Of a DNA stretch of 64,000 bases, positions 45,702 through 53,945 are shown piece after piece. Positions within the stretch are counted from its first letter, which is position 1; each line of letters begins with the position of its first letter. The DNA comes from Cyanocohniella sp. LLY (GTDB lineage Bacteria > Cyanobacteriota > Cyanobacteriia > Cyanobacteriales > Nostocaceae), in the NCBI GenBank assembly GCA_022241785.1, contig JAKOMP010000001.1, positions 62,001 through 126,000 on the forward strand. Reading direction: 5' to 3'. Under the pieces are notes generated by a model. It was not told the DNA's origin, ran no database searches, and was given only the letters and a program-made list of their open reading frames with translations. A program made the translations under genes and the position numbers.

Positions 45702-46376
45702 CTACACTGCTGCTTGTGGTTCTTTAACCTTCGCTGCTAGCATTTCGGGGTCTACTGATTGTAGTTCACCGTGGTTGAGTGTCCAACAACAATCTGCGAT
45801 CGCCAGCATATCCCCAGCGTCATGAGTCACTACTAATAGTGTCCAATGTTGTTTCAGTTTCGCTAATAAATTTACTAATTGCCGACGCATTGACCAGTCC
45901 AATCCAGCGGTAGGTTCGTCTAATAACAATATGTTTGGTTGACGAATTAATTGTACCGCCAAAGCTAAACGCCTTTGTTGACCACCACTTAAAGCATGGG
46001 GGGCTGTGGAGAGTGATAAATGCTCTAATCCTACTTCACTTAATGCCTGCTTAACTCTCTGGGAGCCTAATTCGGGATGCCCTAAACGCAATTCTTCTAA
46101 AATTGTCCCACCGCAAAAGTGACGTTCGGGAAACTGAAATACTAATCCAGCCAATTGTTGTAGCTGTTCAGGTATCAGTTCTTGCTCTCGCCAAAATAGT
46201 GAGCCAGAAGTTGGTTCGGCTAGTCCAGATAAAATTTCCAATAAGGTACTTTTGCCAGAACCACTCGGTCCAATAATCAAACCCAGCTTTTGGGGTGCTA
46301 ATTGTAGGTTAATTGACTTGAGAATCGCTGTGGGGCTAGCTGTGGGATGATAATTTAGATTTTTAAGATAGAGCAT
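45702..46376 (-). CDS. Energy-coupling-factor-type ABC ATPase
   Basis: 224 residues. Walker A is IIGPSGSGKSTLLEILSGL. The Q-loop region VFQFPERHFCGGTILEELRL is diagnostic of EcfA/CbiO ATPases, with signature LSGGQQRRLALAVQL and Walker B ILLLDEPTAGLD. Ecf ATPases power vitamin or metal uptake with EcfT and an S component. No such partner gene is adjacent, so it is a lone ATPase that probably joins subunits encoded elsewhere. Confidence 0.85.
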   Translation of the reverse strand: MLYLKNLNYHPTASPTAILKSINLQLAPQKLGLIIGPSGSGKSTLLEILSGLAEPTSGSLFWREQELIPEQLQQLAGLVFQFPERHFCGGTILEELRLGHPELGSQRVKQALSEVGLEHLSLSTAPHALSGGQQRRLALAVQLIRQPNILLLDEPTAGLDWSMRRQLVNLLAKLKQHWTLLVVTHDAGDMLAIADCCWTLNHGELQSVDPEMLAAKVKEPQAAV

Positions 46377-46782
46377 TTGTGAAAAAAAATAGAGAGTAGG
46401 GAGGGAGTAGGCTTCGCCGTGAGAGTCAGCCGTTAGCGTAGCTTCCCAAAGGGTACGGAAGTAAAGAGTAGGGAGTGGGAAAAGACTATGATGGCATGGA
46501 TTTTAATCCACTAAAGTGGGCTGGAAGCTATTAGCGAGGAAATAAATTTCTGGACGGGAGATTTGAGATAATAATTAAAAAAAACCAAACCTGTTTCTGC
46601 TTTCCATTGTTACAGACTTACCTCTAACCAAGGCTACAAAAATCATGGGAACTTGGCAAATTAATGGCAGTCAACCTGTGTAGAATATTTGGGCTAAAGC
46701 AGACGCAAGTTATAGTTAACCGTCCTTTGCATTCTAAGTATCATCTAGAACTATTTCAACAGCAGTTTTGCTGAGAATTACA
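46377..46782. other. 406-bp intergenic region with cassette copy 3
   Basis: Contains the GTAGGCTTCG cassette (46407-46458) in GGGAGTAG-like units, then a fragment around ATTTTAATCCACTAAAGTGG (46500-46519) that resembles the hairpin part of another dispersed repeat. The last ~150 bases are AT-rich promoter region of the TPR gene. No gene seen. Confidence 0.5.
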
Positions 46783-47721
46783 ATGACTGAACGGTGTTCT
46801 ACCCCTCAACCAATAGCATTTGCCAGACTCTCTCAGCTCGCTCAGACAGCCTTTGCCGCAGCGATCGCCCTCAATTTATGGGTGAATCCTTCTCTGGCTG
46901 GCGATCCATTTCGCACTACCGAACCGCGTAACATTGGCGACAACACAGAAGCAGCTTTTAAAGCAGTTTTCCAACAAGGTGATTATCCCGCCGCCGAGCG
47001 TCACTTGCAACAAGCAATATCCACTGAGCCAAATGAACCTCTAGCTTATGCTATGAAGGCATCTTTAGCATACGCCAACAAAGATTTAGCTACACTAGAC
47101 ACTTACAGCAAAAAAACTTTAGAAGCCGGACAAAAGTTGATTGCTACTGATCAATTACGTGGCAACACGTACACTGCTGTCGGACATTTTTTGGAAGGGG
47201 CAGTAATTTTGACCCGTGAAGGTACCCTCAAAGGTGCGCCCCAAGCTTTAACTAGACTACGGCAAGTTTATCAACATTTAGATAGAGCAGAAGCGATCGC
47301 ACCTCAAGATCCAGAATTGAATTTACTCAAGGGCTATATGGATTTGATGCTAGCCGTTAATTTACCCTTTGCCAGTCCCGATGATGCCATCGACAGGTTA
47401 AAGACAAATGCAGCCCCGCAGTATTTAGTAGATCGAGGCATTGCCCTTGCTTATCGTGACTTAAAACGCTACCCTCAAGCTTTAGAGTATGTTAACCGTG
47501 CTTTAAATACAACATCTGATAACCCAGAGTTGTATTATCTCAAAGCCCAAATCCTCAGAAAACAGGGACAAAACGATAAAAGCCAGTCACTGATTAAAGA
47601 AGCGATCGCTAACTTTGACAAAGCCTTAACTAAACGAACCCAACTCCCAGCTACTTTAGTCAGACAAATTGAGCGTGAACGTAACAATACGATGAATAGC
47701 CTCAATGCTATGGGTGGTTAA
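46783..47721 (+). CDS. TPR-repeat protein (Sll0314/Alr1548-like)
   Basis: About 312 residues from the ATG at 46783; a TTG at 46768 is also in frame. A hydrophobic N-terminal segment (about 18-38) ending NPSLAG suggests export. TPR units follow: GDYPAAERHLQQAISTEPNE, DRAEAIAPQDPELNLLKGYM and YPQALEYVNRALNTTSDNPE. I recall a cyanobacteria-specific TPR family with this layout. Function unknown; probably a lumenal or periplasmic adaptor. Confidence 0.75.
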   Translation: MTERCSTPQPIAFARLSQLAQTAFAAAIALNLWVNPSLAGDPFRTTEPRNIGDNTEAAFKAVFQQGDYPAAERHLQQAISTEPNEPLAYAMKASLAYANKDLATLDTYSKKTLEAGQKLIATDQLRGNTYTAVGHFLEGAVILTREGTLKGAPQALTRLRQVYQHLDRAEAIAPQDPELNLLKGYMDLMLAVNLPFASPDDAIDRLKTNAAPQYLVDRGIALAYRDLKRYPQALEYVNRALNTTSDNPELYYLKAQILRKQGQNDKSQSLIKEAIANFDKALTKRTQLPATLVRQIERERNNTMNSLNAMGG

Positions 47722-47829
47722 TTTAGATAGAGCGTGGCGACAAGGGGATAAGGGAAAAACTAAAATACTTCCCCATTCCCCACCTCCTCATCCTGATATG
47801 CTTATTACTAATTGAGCTATTTGACCGTA

Positions 47830-48282
47830 ATGCAAATTCAGTTCCGCGAGATTAATCCTTTTGATGTGTGGATTTGGCTGCAATTCAGCACAGTTCCTTC
47901 TGGACGAGAAAAACAATATGTAGAAGAAGTTTTTAATTCTTGGTTTTATTTGGGCAAACTGGGTGCATTTAATGCCGAAAATCTCCAGGTACAAGACACC
48001 GGGCTGGAAATCAGCTACATGAATTATGACCAACAAGGTTATGACAAAAGCTTGGTGGCATTAATGCACAATATGGGTGAATTTGAGTATGAGGGACAGT
48101 GGGCGCGTTGTTGGTTTGACTTGGGAACCAGTGATGCGATCGCTCTTGATATATTGGTCAATGCCCTCACCCAGCTAAATCAGGAATATGTCACTATTGA
48201 GGATTTGTACATTGGCGGCGAAAATGAAGATTGGCCGGTTGAGGATAGCGACAGCCATCATTCCTCTAATTACGATAATTAG
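47830..48282 (+). CDS. DUF3531 family protein
   Basis: 150 residues starting MQIQFREINPFDVWIWLQFS, which matches the cyanobacterial/plastid DUF3531 family. Other features are EVFNSWFYLGKLGAFNAENL, MHNMGEFEYEGQWARCWFDL and an acidic tail. The protein is soluble and its function is not known. It is followed 8 bases later by a NUDIX gene on the same strand, so they are likely co-transcribed. Confidence 0.8.
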   Translation: MQIQFREINPFDVWIWLQFSTVPSGREKQYVEEVFNSWFYLGKLGAFNAENLQVQDTGLEISYMNYDQQGYDKSLVALMHNMGEFEYEGQWARCWFDLGTSDAIALDILVNALTQLNQEYVTIEDLYIGGENEDWPVEDSDSHHSSNYDN

Positions 48283-48290
48283 TGACAACA

Positions 48291-48722
48291 ATGAGCAAAG
48301 CAAACGAAATTCGGGTATTAGCCTTGGGGCTGATTCGGGATGGTGAGCGTATTTTTGTTTCTGAAGGTTATGACCCCGTAAAGCAGGAAACATTCTATCG
48401 CGCTTTGGGTGGTGGGGTTGATTTGGGCGAAACTAGCCAAGCTGCTTTAAAAAGAGAATTTCAAGAAGAAATTCAAGCAGACTTAATAAATATTCGCTAT
48501 TTAGGTTGTATAGAAAATATATTTACATTTAACGGTAGGCAAGGTCACGAAATTATTCAACTTTACCAATGTGATTTTGCTGATACTAAATTTTATCAAT
48601 TAGAAAGCTTAATATTTTCTGAATCAGAACATCATCAACATAAGGCACTGTGGTTAGAAATTTCCCGCGTTAAATCTGGTGAACTAAAATTAGTTCCCGA
48701 AGAATTTTTCAAATATTTGTAA
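48291..48722 (+). CDS. NUDIX hydrolase
   Basis: 143 residues from the ATG at 48291. The Nudix box GGGVDLGETSQAALKREFQE, continuing EI, fits G-x5-E-x7-R-E-U-x-E-E. It would cleave nucleoside diphosphates linked to another moiety (substrate unknown), using Mg. It follows the DUF3531 gene closely. Confidence 0.9.
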   Translation: MSKANEIRVLALGLIRDGERIFVSEGYDPVKQETFYRALGGGVDLGETSQAALKREFQEEIQADLINIRYLGCIENIFTFNGRQGHEIIQLYQCDFADTKFYQLESLIFSESEHHQHKALWLEISRVKSGELKLVPEEFFKYL

Positions 48723-48736
48723 ATAATTACAAATTC

Positions 48737-49069
48737 CTAGTCATATCTATCCTTTTTTGATTTAATCACTTTGAGGACATCATCATGCTGTTGACCTTCT
48801 ATGATGTCTTTCAAATGTATTTTCCCTTCAATATATTGAATATGGATACGCCATCCAGATATTTTATCGATATCGGCTCTGTATATTGCTTGTTTAATCC
48901 CAGTGACTTTATGGAGTCTTGTCTTATGAAAATTTCGAGTTCTGTGACATTCATTATCTTCTAGTTCAGCCAAAGCTTCCAGAAAATTACATTTTAGGTT
49001 ATTTGGCAAAATCTTCATCGCCTCATTAATCACACCATACTCGTCTAGAAGAGGTTTGATTTGTGACAT
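48737..49069 (-). CDS. Small protein partner of a RelE-like pair
   Basis: 110 residues. The region HKVTGIKQAIYRADIDKISG, followed by WRIHIQYIEGKIHLKDIIEG, has the strand-rich layout of RelE/HigB-like proteins, preceded by two helices (MSQIKPLLDEYGVINEAMKI, LLPNNLKC-like). Its ATG overlaps the stop of the upstream gene (TAATG), so the two are translationally coupled. Antitoxin or second toxin-like role cannot be decided from sequence. Confidence 0.6.
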   Translation of the reverse strand: MSQIKPLLDEYGVINEAMKILPNNLKCNFLEALAELEDNECHRTRNFHKTRLHKVTGIKQAIYRADIDKISGWRIHIQYIEGKIHLKDIIEGQQHDDVLKVIKSKKDRYD

Positions 49070-49455
49070 TAGCGCAAATTAACCTTAACCTCTTGATTTT
49101 CCACCGTAAAATCTTGGTACAGTGACTCAGCAACTGAATTGTATGCTTTTGGTGCATCTTCGGGCTTGACAACTCTAAATAAAGTTATCAGTGTCCTTTC
49201 AAATATTGGATCATCATCAATAGTCAGAATTATCCTAATTTTTTCATTAATTCTCAAAGAATATATGGAAGAATCATAGTTCTCATTGAGCCTAATTTCT
49301 CTTAGTTGTGTACTATTTTGATAAATTAAATTTTTCTCTTCAGAGAGAAGTTCCACATATCGATTCAGTTTTTTAATAATCTTAAATTTTTCTGTATTAC
49401 TAAATTTCTCTAAATCTTGTTCAAACTCTTTTGTTGACTCAATGAGTATATCCAT
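49069..49455 (-). CDS. RelE/ParE-superfamily toxin-like protein
   Basis: 128 residues. It opens with a helix pair (STKEFEQDLEKFSNTEKFKI) and then has the strand block SLRINEKIRIILTIDDDPIF, ERTLITLFRVV, typical of RelE/ParE mRNA-interferase or gyrase-poison folds. It is followed by the coupled 110-residue gene. A toxin-antitoxin function is inferred from fold and gene coupling only. Confidence 0.6.
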   Translation of the reverse strand: MDILIESTKEFEQDLEKFSNTEKFKIIKKLNRYVELLSEEKNLIYQNSTQLREIRLNENYDSSIYSLRINEKIRIILTIDDDPIFERTLITLFRVVKPEDAPKAYNSVAESLYQDFTVENQEVKVNLR

Positions 49456-49937
49456 CGCATTATCTCCTAGACGGAAATCCCCAACTTACTTCAAATTTAA
49501 CGTAGAGCTATCAATAATTGAAGTGTTCCAAGTATGGTAATTCAAGGTGAGAAATTTTTGTTGTTTTTTTCCGTTCTATGACGCGTAAATTTGTTTACTT
49601 GATACTAAAACCCTATTTCTCTAAGATTTGAGGAACTGTTCTGCGTAATTTTTAATAGTACGGTAGTGTGGAATCTAACTTTTCACGGTATCTGGAAAAC
49701 CTCTCTCTAAATCTCTCTCCTGGGAGGATAGAGACTTTGACTTCTCCCCATTCCCTCGTAGGGAAGGGGGTGGGGGGTTAGGTTTTGCGACCTTTTCCAC
49801 ATGACGTGAAAAGTCAGAGTGTGGAATACCCTACTTATTCATCGGCTAGCACACCAAGTCACTATATTGCCACTTTTGCATAAATAACGTTATATTTATT
49901 TACATAAAGTTACAAATTTTAAATTAAGAGGTTCGCC
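49456..49937. other. 482-bp intergenic region holding a MITE-like element
   Basis: Apart from the element at 49675-49818 there is AT-rich DNA, including the promoter area of the small Psb35-like gene (TATATTTATTTACATAAAGT upstream at about 49889-49908). No other gene is visible. Confidence 0.5.
49666..49827. mobile_element. MITE-like element with TIRs and 8-9 bp flanking direct repeats
   Basis: GTGTGGAAT occurs at 49666-49674 and again at 49819-49827. Between them are inverted ends CTAACTTTTCACG...GGAAAA and TTTTCC...CGTGAAAAGTCAG (49675-49818, 144 bp). The centre is CT-rich and GGGGTGGGG-rich, without a gene. The direct repeats look like a target-site duplication. Confidence 0.75.
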
Positions 49938-50165
49938 ATGACTATTTTAATTGCATTATTGACAGTAGGTTGGGTGGCTGCTTCAGTCTTAGGCTCTTTG
50001 GCTTACTTCCTCGGAGAACAGAGTAAGCCCATCCATGAACGTAACTGGCATTCTGAGTCTTTTGAACAGTTAGCCAAGTCGATTACTGGTATGGATACAG
50101 ACTATGGCGTTCGTGTCCCAGCTTATGCAATGGACGCGTACACTAGCCGTAATCTTTCCCGCTAA
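49938..50165 (+). CDS. Small single-helix membrane protein, Psb35-like
   Basis: 75 residues. One N-terminal membrane helix (about 3-25; ILIALLTVGWVAASVLGSLA) is followed by a conserved-looking hydrophilic part with YFLGEQSKPIHERNWHSE and YGVRVPAYAMDAYTSRN. I believe it corresponds to the small PSII assembly protein Psb35 (CP47 module/HliD-associated), but this is from memory and moderate. It has its own terminator. Confidence 0.65.
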   Translation: MTILIALLTVGWVAASVLGSLAYFLGEQSKPIHERNWHSESFEQLAKSITGMDTDYGVRVPAYAMDAYTSRNLSR

Positions 50166-50194
50166 CAACCGTCTGCCGAAATGTGGATAAATTT

Positions 50195-50230
50195 AACCCC
50201 CAGCATCAAGACTGGGGGTTTTGCTTTTTT
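50195..50230 (+). terminator. Terminator of the small Psb35-like gene
   Basis: AACCCCCAG ... CTGGGGGTT stem (50195-50221) followed by TTGCTTTTTT. It lies between converging genes, so it may also stop the GH57 transcript. Confidence 0.9.
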
Positions 50231-50255
50231 AAGTTAAGCCAAATTAATCCAACTA

Positions 50256-51845
50256 CTACAACGGACGATAGACGCGATAGTTGATTTCAGGAAAGATATT
50301 ATCCATTAATTCGACTTTTTGCAACCAACCACTATCGACTTTGCCAATTTTCACGTCTTCGTAGAGCTTATTGAACCGCATCAAGTGCGATCGCGTCCTT
50401 CTTACGGCGTAGGGTACCATTGTTCCTGTCCGCATAATAAACGCCCAGTCAGAAGATTGCGCTAGTAATAGTTCCCGCGCTGCTTGGTTCAGTGCTTTTT
50501 CCTGCAATTTATCTTCAGCTTCTATGTGTGATATTTCAATCATCCGCTCGGCTGCTTTGTGCAAATGTGGATAAATCCAAGCATTTGTATCATTTAACCA
50601 ATACTCATGGAAACCTTTAAAGCCCCAACTTGACTGTGAAGGGCGACATACTTGCTGCGATGGTTCTGCCCGCAAATAATCAGCCAGATGAGTCATTTGA
50701 TAAGTTCCTTGGTCATACCATGACTTGCGGAACAGGTAATCAATGAACCAAGGGCCTTCATACCACCAATGTCCAAACAATTCGGCATCGTAGGGCGAAA
50801 CAATAATTGGAGGACGACCCATAATACCGTGTAAATGTTCAGCCTGGCGCTCACGGTTATACATGAAGTTATCCGCGTGTTCTGCTGCCTTTTCCCTGGC
50901 CCAATAAGGGTCGTAGAGTGCCTTATCTGAAAGCCCTAAACCACGGCCTGTTATTTTGTGATACTTAATGCCCGTATTTTTCCGTTGACCATTGGGCATG
51001 ATATAGGGCTTAATATACTCATATTCTGCTTCCCAGCCCAAATCTTTGTAAAATTCCCGATATTCTGCCGCACCAGGATAGCCAACTTCTGAAGACCATA
51101 CCTGTTGGGATGATTCATGATCTCGACCAAAAACTGCCACACCGGTTTCTGTAAAAATCGGGGCATAAGTGCCAAAACGTGGGCGAGGACGAGCATATAA
51201 AATCCCGTGTCCATCGGTGAGGAAATAGCGCAAACCAGCATCTGCCAGCATTCGCTCAAGACCTTCATAATAGGCACATTCCGGTAACCAAATACCTCTG
51301 GGTGCTTGTCCAAAGGTTTGCTCGTAGTGTTCACAAGCCACCTGAATTTGCGCCCACACAGCTTGTGGATACATTTTCATTAATGGCATGTAGCCATGAG
51401 TAGCACCACAAGTGATAATTTCTAAATTGTTACTATCTTGGAATTGCTTAAAAGCTGTTACCAAATCACCTTTGTAGCGTTCCCATAGCTCACGCGCTTC
51501 TTTAAACTCAGCGGCGTAATGTTCAGCTAAATAACGAATATGCCCGTTGTGGACATTACGTTCAGCTTCTAGTTCTGTAAGTTCTTCTAGTTTGGCTAAG
51601 TGCGCGTCATAGCGTTCTTGCAATAGGGGATCACGAAGCATCGACACTAGAGGTGGTGTCATACTCATGGTGATTTTAAAGTCGATACCGTCTCGCTTTA
51701 AGCCCTCGAATACTTTCAATAAAGGAATGTATGTTTCGGTAATGGCTTCATAGAGCCATTCTTCCTCCAGCACGTAGTCACTTTCTGGGTGACGAACGAA
51801 GGGCAGATGTGCATGAAGTACAAGGGCGACGTAGCCGATAGCCAT
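50256..51845 (-). CDS. GH57 family 1,4-alpha-glucan branching-enzyme-like protein
   Basis: 529 residues. GH57/DUF1957 motifs are HAHLPFVRHPE (residue ~11), GATHGYMPL, GIWLPECAYYEGLERML with the catalytic Glu, and SPYDAELFGHWWYEG with the catalytic Asp. The C-terminal domain (about 400-529) is helical. GH57 branching enzymes form alpha-1,6 branches in glycogen-like glucans in the cytoplasm. The exact activity of this subgroup in cyanobacteria is less certain. The window also holds an unrelated GH13 glucan enzyme. Confidence 0.88.
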   Translation of the reverse strand: MAIGYVALVLHAHLPFVRHPESDYVLEEEWLYEAITETYIPLLKVFEGLKRDGIDFKITMSMTPPLVSMLRDPLLQERYDAHLAKLEELTELEAERNVHNGHIRYLAEHYAAEFKEARELWERYKGDLVTAFKQFQDSNNLEIITCGATHGYMPLMKMYPQAVWAQIQVACEHYEQTFGQAPRGIWLPECAYYEGLERMLADAGLRYFLTDGHGILYARPRPRFGTYAPIFTETGVAVFGRDHESSQQVWSSEVGYPGAAEYREFYKDLGWEAEYEYIKPYIMPNGQRKNTGIKYHKITGRGLGLSDKALYDPYWAREKAAEHADNFMYNRERQAEHLHGIMGRPPIIVSPYDAELFGHWWYEGPWFIDYLFRKSWYDQGTYQMTHLADYLRAEPSQQVCRPSQSSWGFKGFHEYWLNDTNAWIYPHLHKAAERMIEISHIEAEDKLQEKALNQAARELLLAQSSDWAFIMRTGTMVPYAVRRTRSHLMRFNKLYEDVKIGKVDSGWLQKVELMDNIFPEINYRVYRPL

Positions 51846-51959
51846 AGTGATTTTGGGGTAGTACTTGTAAGTTGAAGGACGAGGGTTTTGGCGAAATTAA
51901 CAATATTTTAAGACTTTATGGGGATCGTGACAGTAGTTTTCTCTTAGTTGTACTTTAAG

Positions 51960-52069
51960 ATATTTGCTCAGAGTTAATACCTGCACCTCGCAAGCGTGCT
52001 GCTAATTTTTCAGCCCGTTGACGTTCTTGTTCTAGTTGTTGCTTGGCTTACTGTAACTGTTTACTAAAA
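51960..52069 (-). pseudogene. Detached C-terminal coiled-coil tail of a Uma2-type protein
   Basis: On the minus strand, just after the Uma2 stop, a frame encodes FSKQLQ, a stop, then AKQQLEQERQRAEKLAARLR and GAGINSEQIS. This QERQRAEKLAARLRxxGIN pattern is the usual tail of cyanobacterial Uma2 proteins. It is separated from the gene by stops and a frame change, so it is decayed. Confidence 0.6.
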
Positions 52070-52639
52070 CTATACAAAAAAGTTCTCAACCAGAACGCAG
52101 AAACCTGGTAACAGTGGTGAAGTGATTTCGTCGTTAATCAGCAAGGTTGCGATGAGTTTTAATTGTGCGGCTTCTCGGCGATAAACTTCTAGCTGCTGTA
52201 ATTGCCAATTAGCAATCCAATATTCTTGGACTCCCGTGGATGAATATAGTTTTAGCTTAGCTTCACGGTCTCGGCGTTCGTTGGTTGTCCCAGGAGAAAG
52301 CACCTCCGCAATCAGTTCTGGCGCTCCTCTTAAATGTCCTTCGTCATCTAGTAATTGCTTTAATCGCTCACAACTAATCCAAACTACATCGGGTATGACA
52401 TTATTGATGTCTTGAAAAATTATTCCAGGAGTTGTAATCGGTTCACCTAGTTTACTAGAGCGAGACCAAACTTCTAATTCTAAATGAATGTTACCCGCAG
52501 TTCGCTGATGTTTCCAGTGAGGCGCTCTAGTCACAAATAGTTCTCCATCAATAATTTCGTAGCGCTTCCATTCGTCAGTTGCCAGTAATTCTAAGTCTGA
52601 GGTTGTCCAACGGACTTGATCAGATAGTGTTTGGTTCAT
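52070..52639 (-). CDS. Uma2 (DUF820) family putative endonuclease
   Basis: 189 residues. The restriction-endonuclease-like core has WKRYEIIDGELFVTRAPHWK, PDVVWISCERL, APELIAEVLSPGTTNERRDR (the Asp/Glu-x-Lys-like motif) and EAKLKLYSSTGVQEYWI. Uma2 proteins are greatly expanded in cyanobacteria and have no established function. The usual C-terminal coiled coil is missing; its remains lie downstream in another frame (51960-52069), so this copy is shortened. Confidence 0.85.
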   Translation of the reverse strand: MNQTLSDQVRWTTSDLELLATDEWKRYEIIDGELFVTRAPHWKHQRTAGNIHLELEVWSRSSKLGEPITTPGIIFQDINNVIPDVVWISCERLKQLLDDEGHLRGAPELIAEVLSPGTTNERRDREAKLKLYSSTGVQEYWIANWQLQQLEVYRREAAQLKLIATLLINDEITSPLLPGFCVLVENFFV

Positions 52640-52796
52640 AGCACTCTTGTTCTATGCTGAGTTTAGAGATGAGATTCTTGCACCTTCTGTGACACCTTAT
52701 ATACTAAGTGTGGCAGCAAGCCGCTGAAATATAACAAAACAATATTTGTGTTTGTATCTATGCTACCGTGGTAAACCCAACTCTATGCCCTAAGTA

Positions 52797-53945
52797 TCAT
52801 TGCTCTTCGCTTTCTTGATATAAGTGTTCTAATTCTTGCAACTGTGTTTTCCGAGATACGCGACGATACTTTTTACTCTCTAATTTCGGTTCGTACTGTT
52901 GCTTACCCTTACCTTTAGTTTTCATCTTCAGCGTTGATTCGGGATCGGCCTGTTGGTTAAGATGAGTTTGCCGCGCGATCGCCTCATCTAAAAATTCCAA
53001 ATAATGTACATACCTTTCCCAGTCGCCTCGCACTACACAATCAGGCTCATCTCGATGTAGACAATCACTAAATCGACAGTTAGCTTCAACTAAAGGCTTT
53101 CTAGCTTCTGGGAAATAATAGATTAATTCTTCCGGGGGACAATCCAAATCAGGCTGATTAAAACCGGGAGTATCTGCCAGTAAGCCTCCATCTGGCATTT
53201 CAAATAATTCTACATGGCGGGTGGTATGACGACCACGAGCTAATTTACCGGAAACTTCCCCCACGCGCAGGTTAACAGTGGGTATCAGCGCATTAATTAG
53301 GCTAGATTTGCCCACACCGGAAGGCCCAGCAATTACTGTAATTTTGTTGCTCAGATGATTAGCTAATTTGTCAATATTTATGCCATTTTGGACACTAATA
53401 AATAAAGGTTGATAGCCCCATGCCAACAGGCGATCGCTTATTTCTTGTTGTTCCTGTGGTGAAACCAAATCACATTTATTCAAACATAAAAGCACATCCA
53501 CATCAGTAGACTCAGCTTTCAGCAGAAACCGACTTAATTGGTAAGGTTCTAGCGGCGGATCAGCAACAGCAAACACTAAAAGAATTTGGTCAACATTAGC
53601 GATCGCTGGACGATCCAATTGGCTGGAACGGGGTAAAACATCAGAAATTGCCCCTCTACCCCCAGACCAATCTGGTTCTTCCACAACCACGCGATCGCCC
53701 ACCATCACCTGTTGCCCGATTTTTTTCAGACGGGTTCTGCGAGTACAGAGGAGGATGGGAGTTGGGAGTTGGGAAGAATCATTTTCTTGTTCCCCCCTGC
53801 CCCCTGCCCCCTGCCCCCCTGCCTCTTCTGCCTCTTCTGCCTCTTCTGCCTCTTCTGCGTCCAGCTGTACGCGATAAAAATTTGCTTGCACGGCTACCAC
53901 CGTACCAATTAACTGTCCGGTAGTAGAGATAGTATCTACTGTCAT
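52797..53945 (-). CDS. rsgA: Ribosome small-subunit-dependent GTPase RsgA
   Basis: 382 residues from the ATG at 53945, which overlaps the tusA stop (ATGA). It is a circularly permuted GTPase: NKCD (G4) comes first, then GPSGVGKSSLINAL (G1) and DTPGF (G3). The C-terminal zinc motif is NCRFSDCLHRDEPDC. RsgA helps late 30S maturation. In the N-terminal OB domain, an insert of about 37 residues (EEAEEAEEAEEAGGQG...) is encoded by a 9-bp repeat (53818-53859) plus CCCCTGC and GGGAGTT units, the same sequences that occur between genes elsewhere in the window. This insert is in frame. Confidence 0.93.
   Translation of the reverse strand: MTVDTISTTGQLIGTVVAVQANFYRVQLDAEEAEEAEEAEEAGGQGAGGRGEQENDSSQLPTPILLCTRRTRLKKIGQQVMVGDRVVVEEPDWSGGRGAISDVLPRSSQLDRPAIANVDQILLVFAVADPPLEPYQLSRFLLKAESTDVDVLLCLNKCDLVSPQEQQEISDRLLAWGYQPLFISVQNGINIDKLANHLSNKITVIAGPSGVGKSSLINALIPTVNLRVGEVSGKLARGRHTTRHVELFEMPDGGLLADTPGFNQPDLDCPPEELIYYFPEARKPLVEANCRFSDCLHRDEPDCVVRGDWERYVHYLEFLDEAIARQTHLNQQADPESTLKMKTKGKGKQQYEPKLESKKYRRVSRKTQLQELEHLYQESEEQ

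Noticed and set aside
53648-53923. Plus-strand open frames rich in Leu/Pro across rsgA
   Set aside because: They are produced by the CTGCCTCTT repeat read on the other strand of rsgA.
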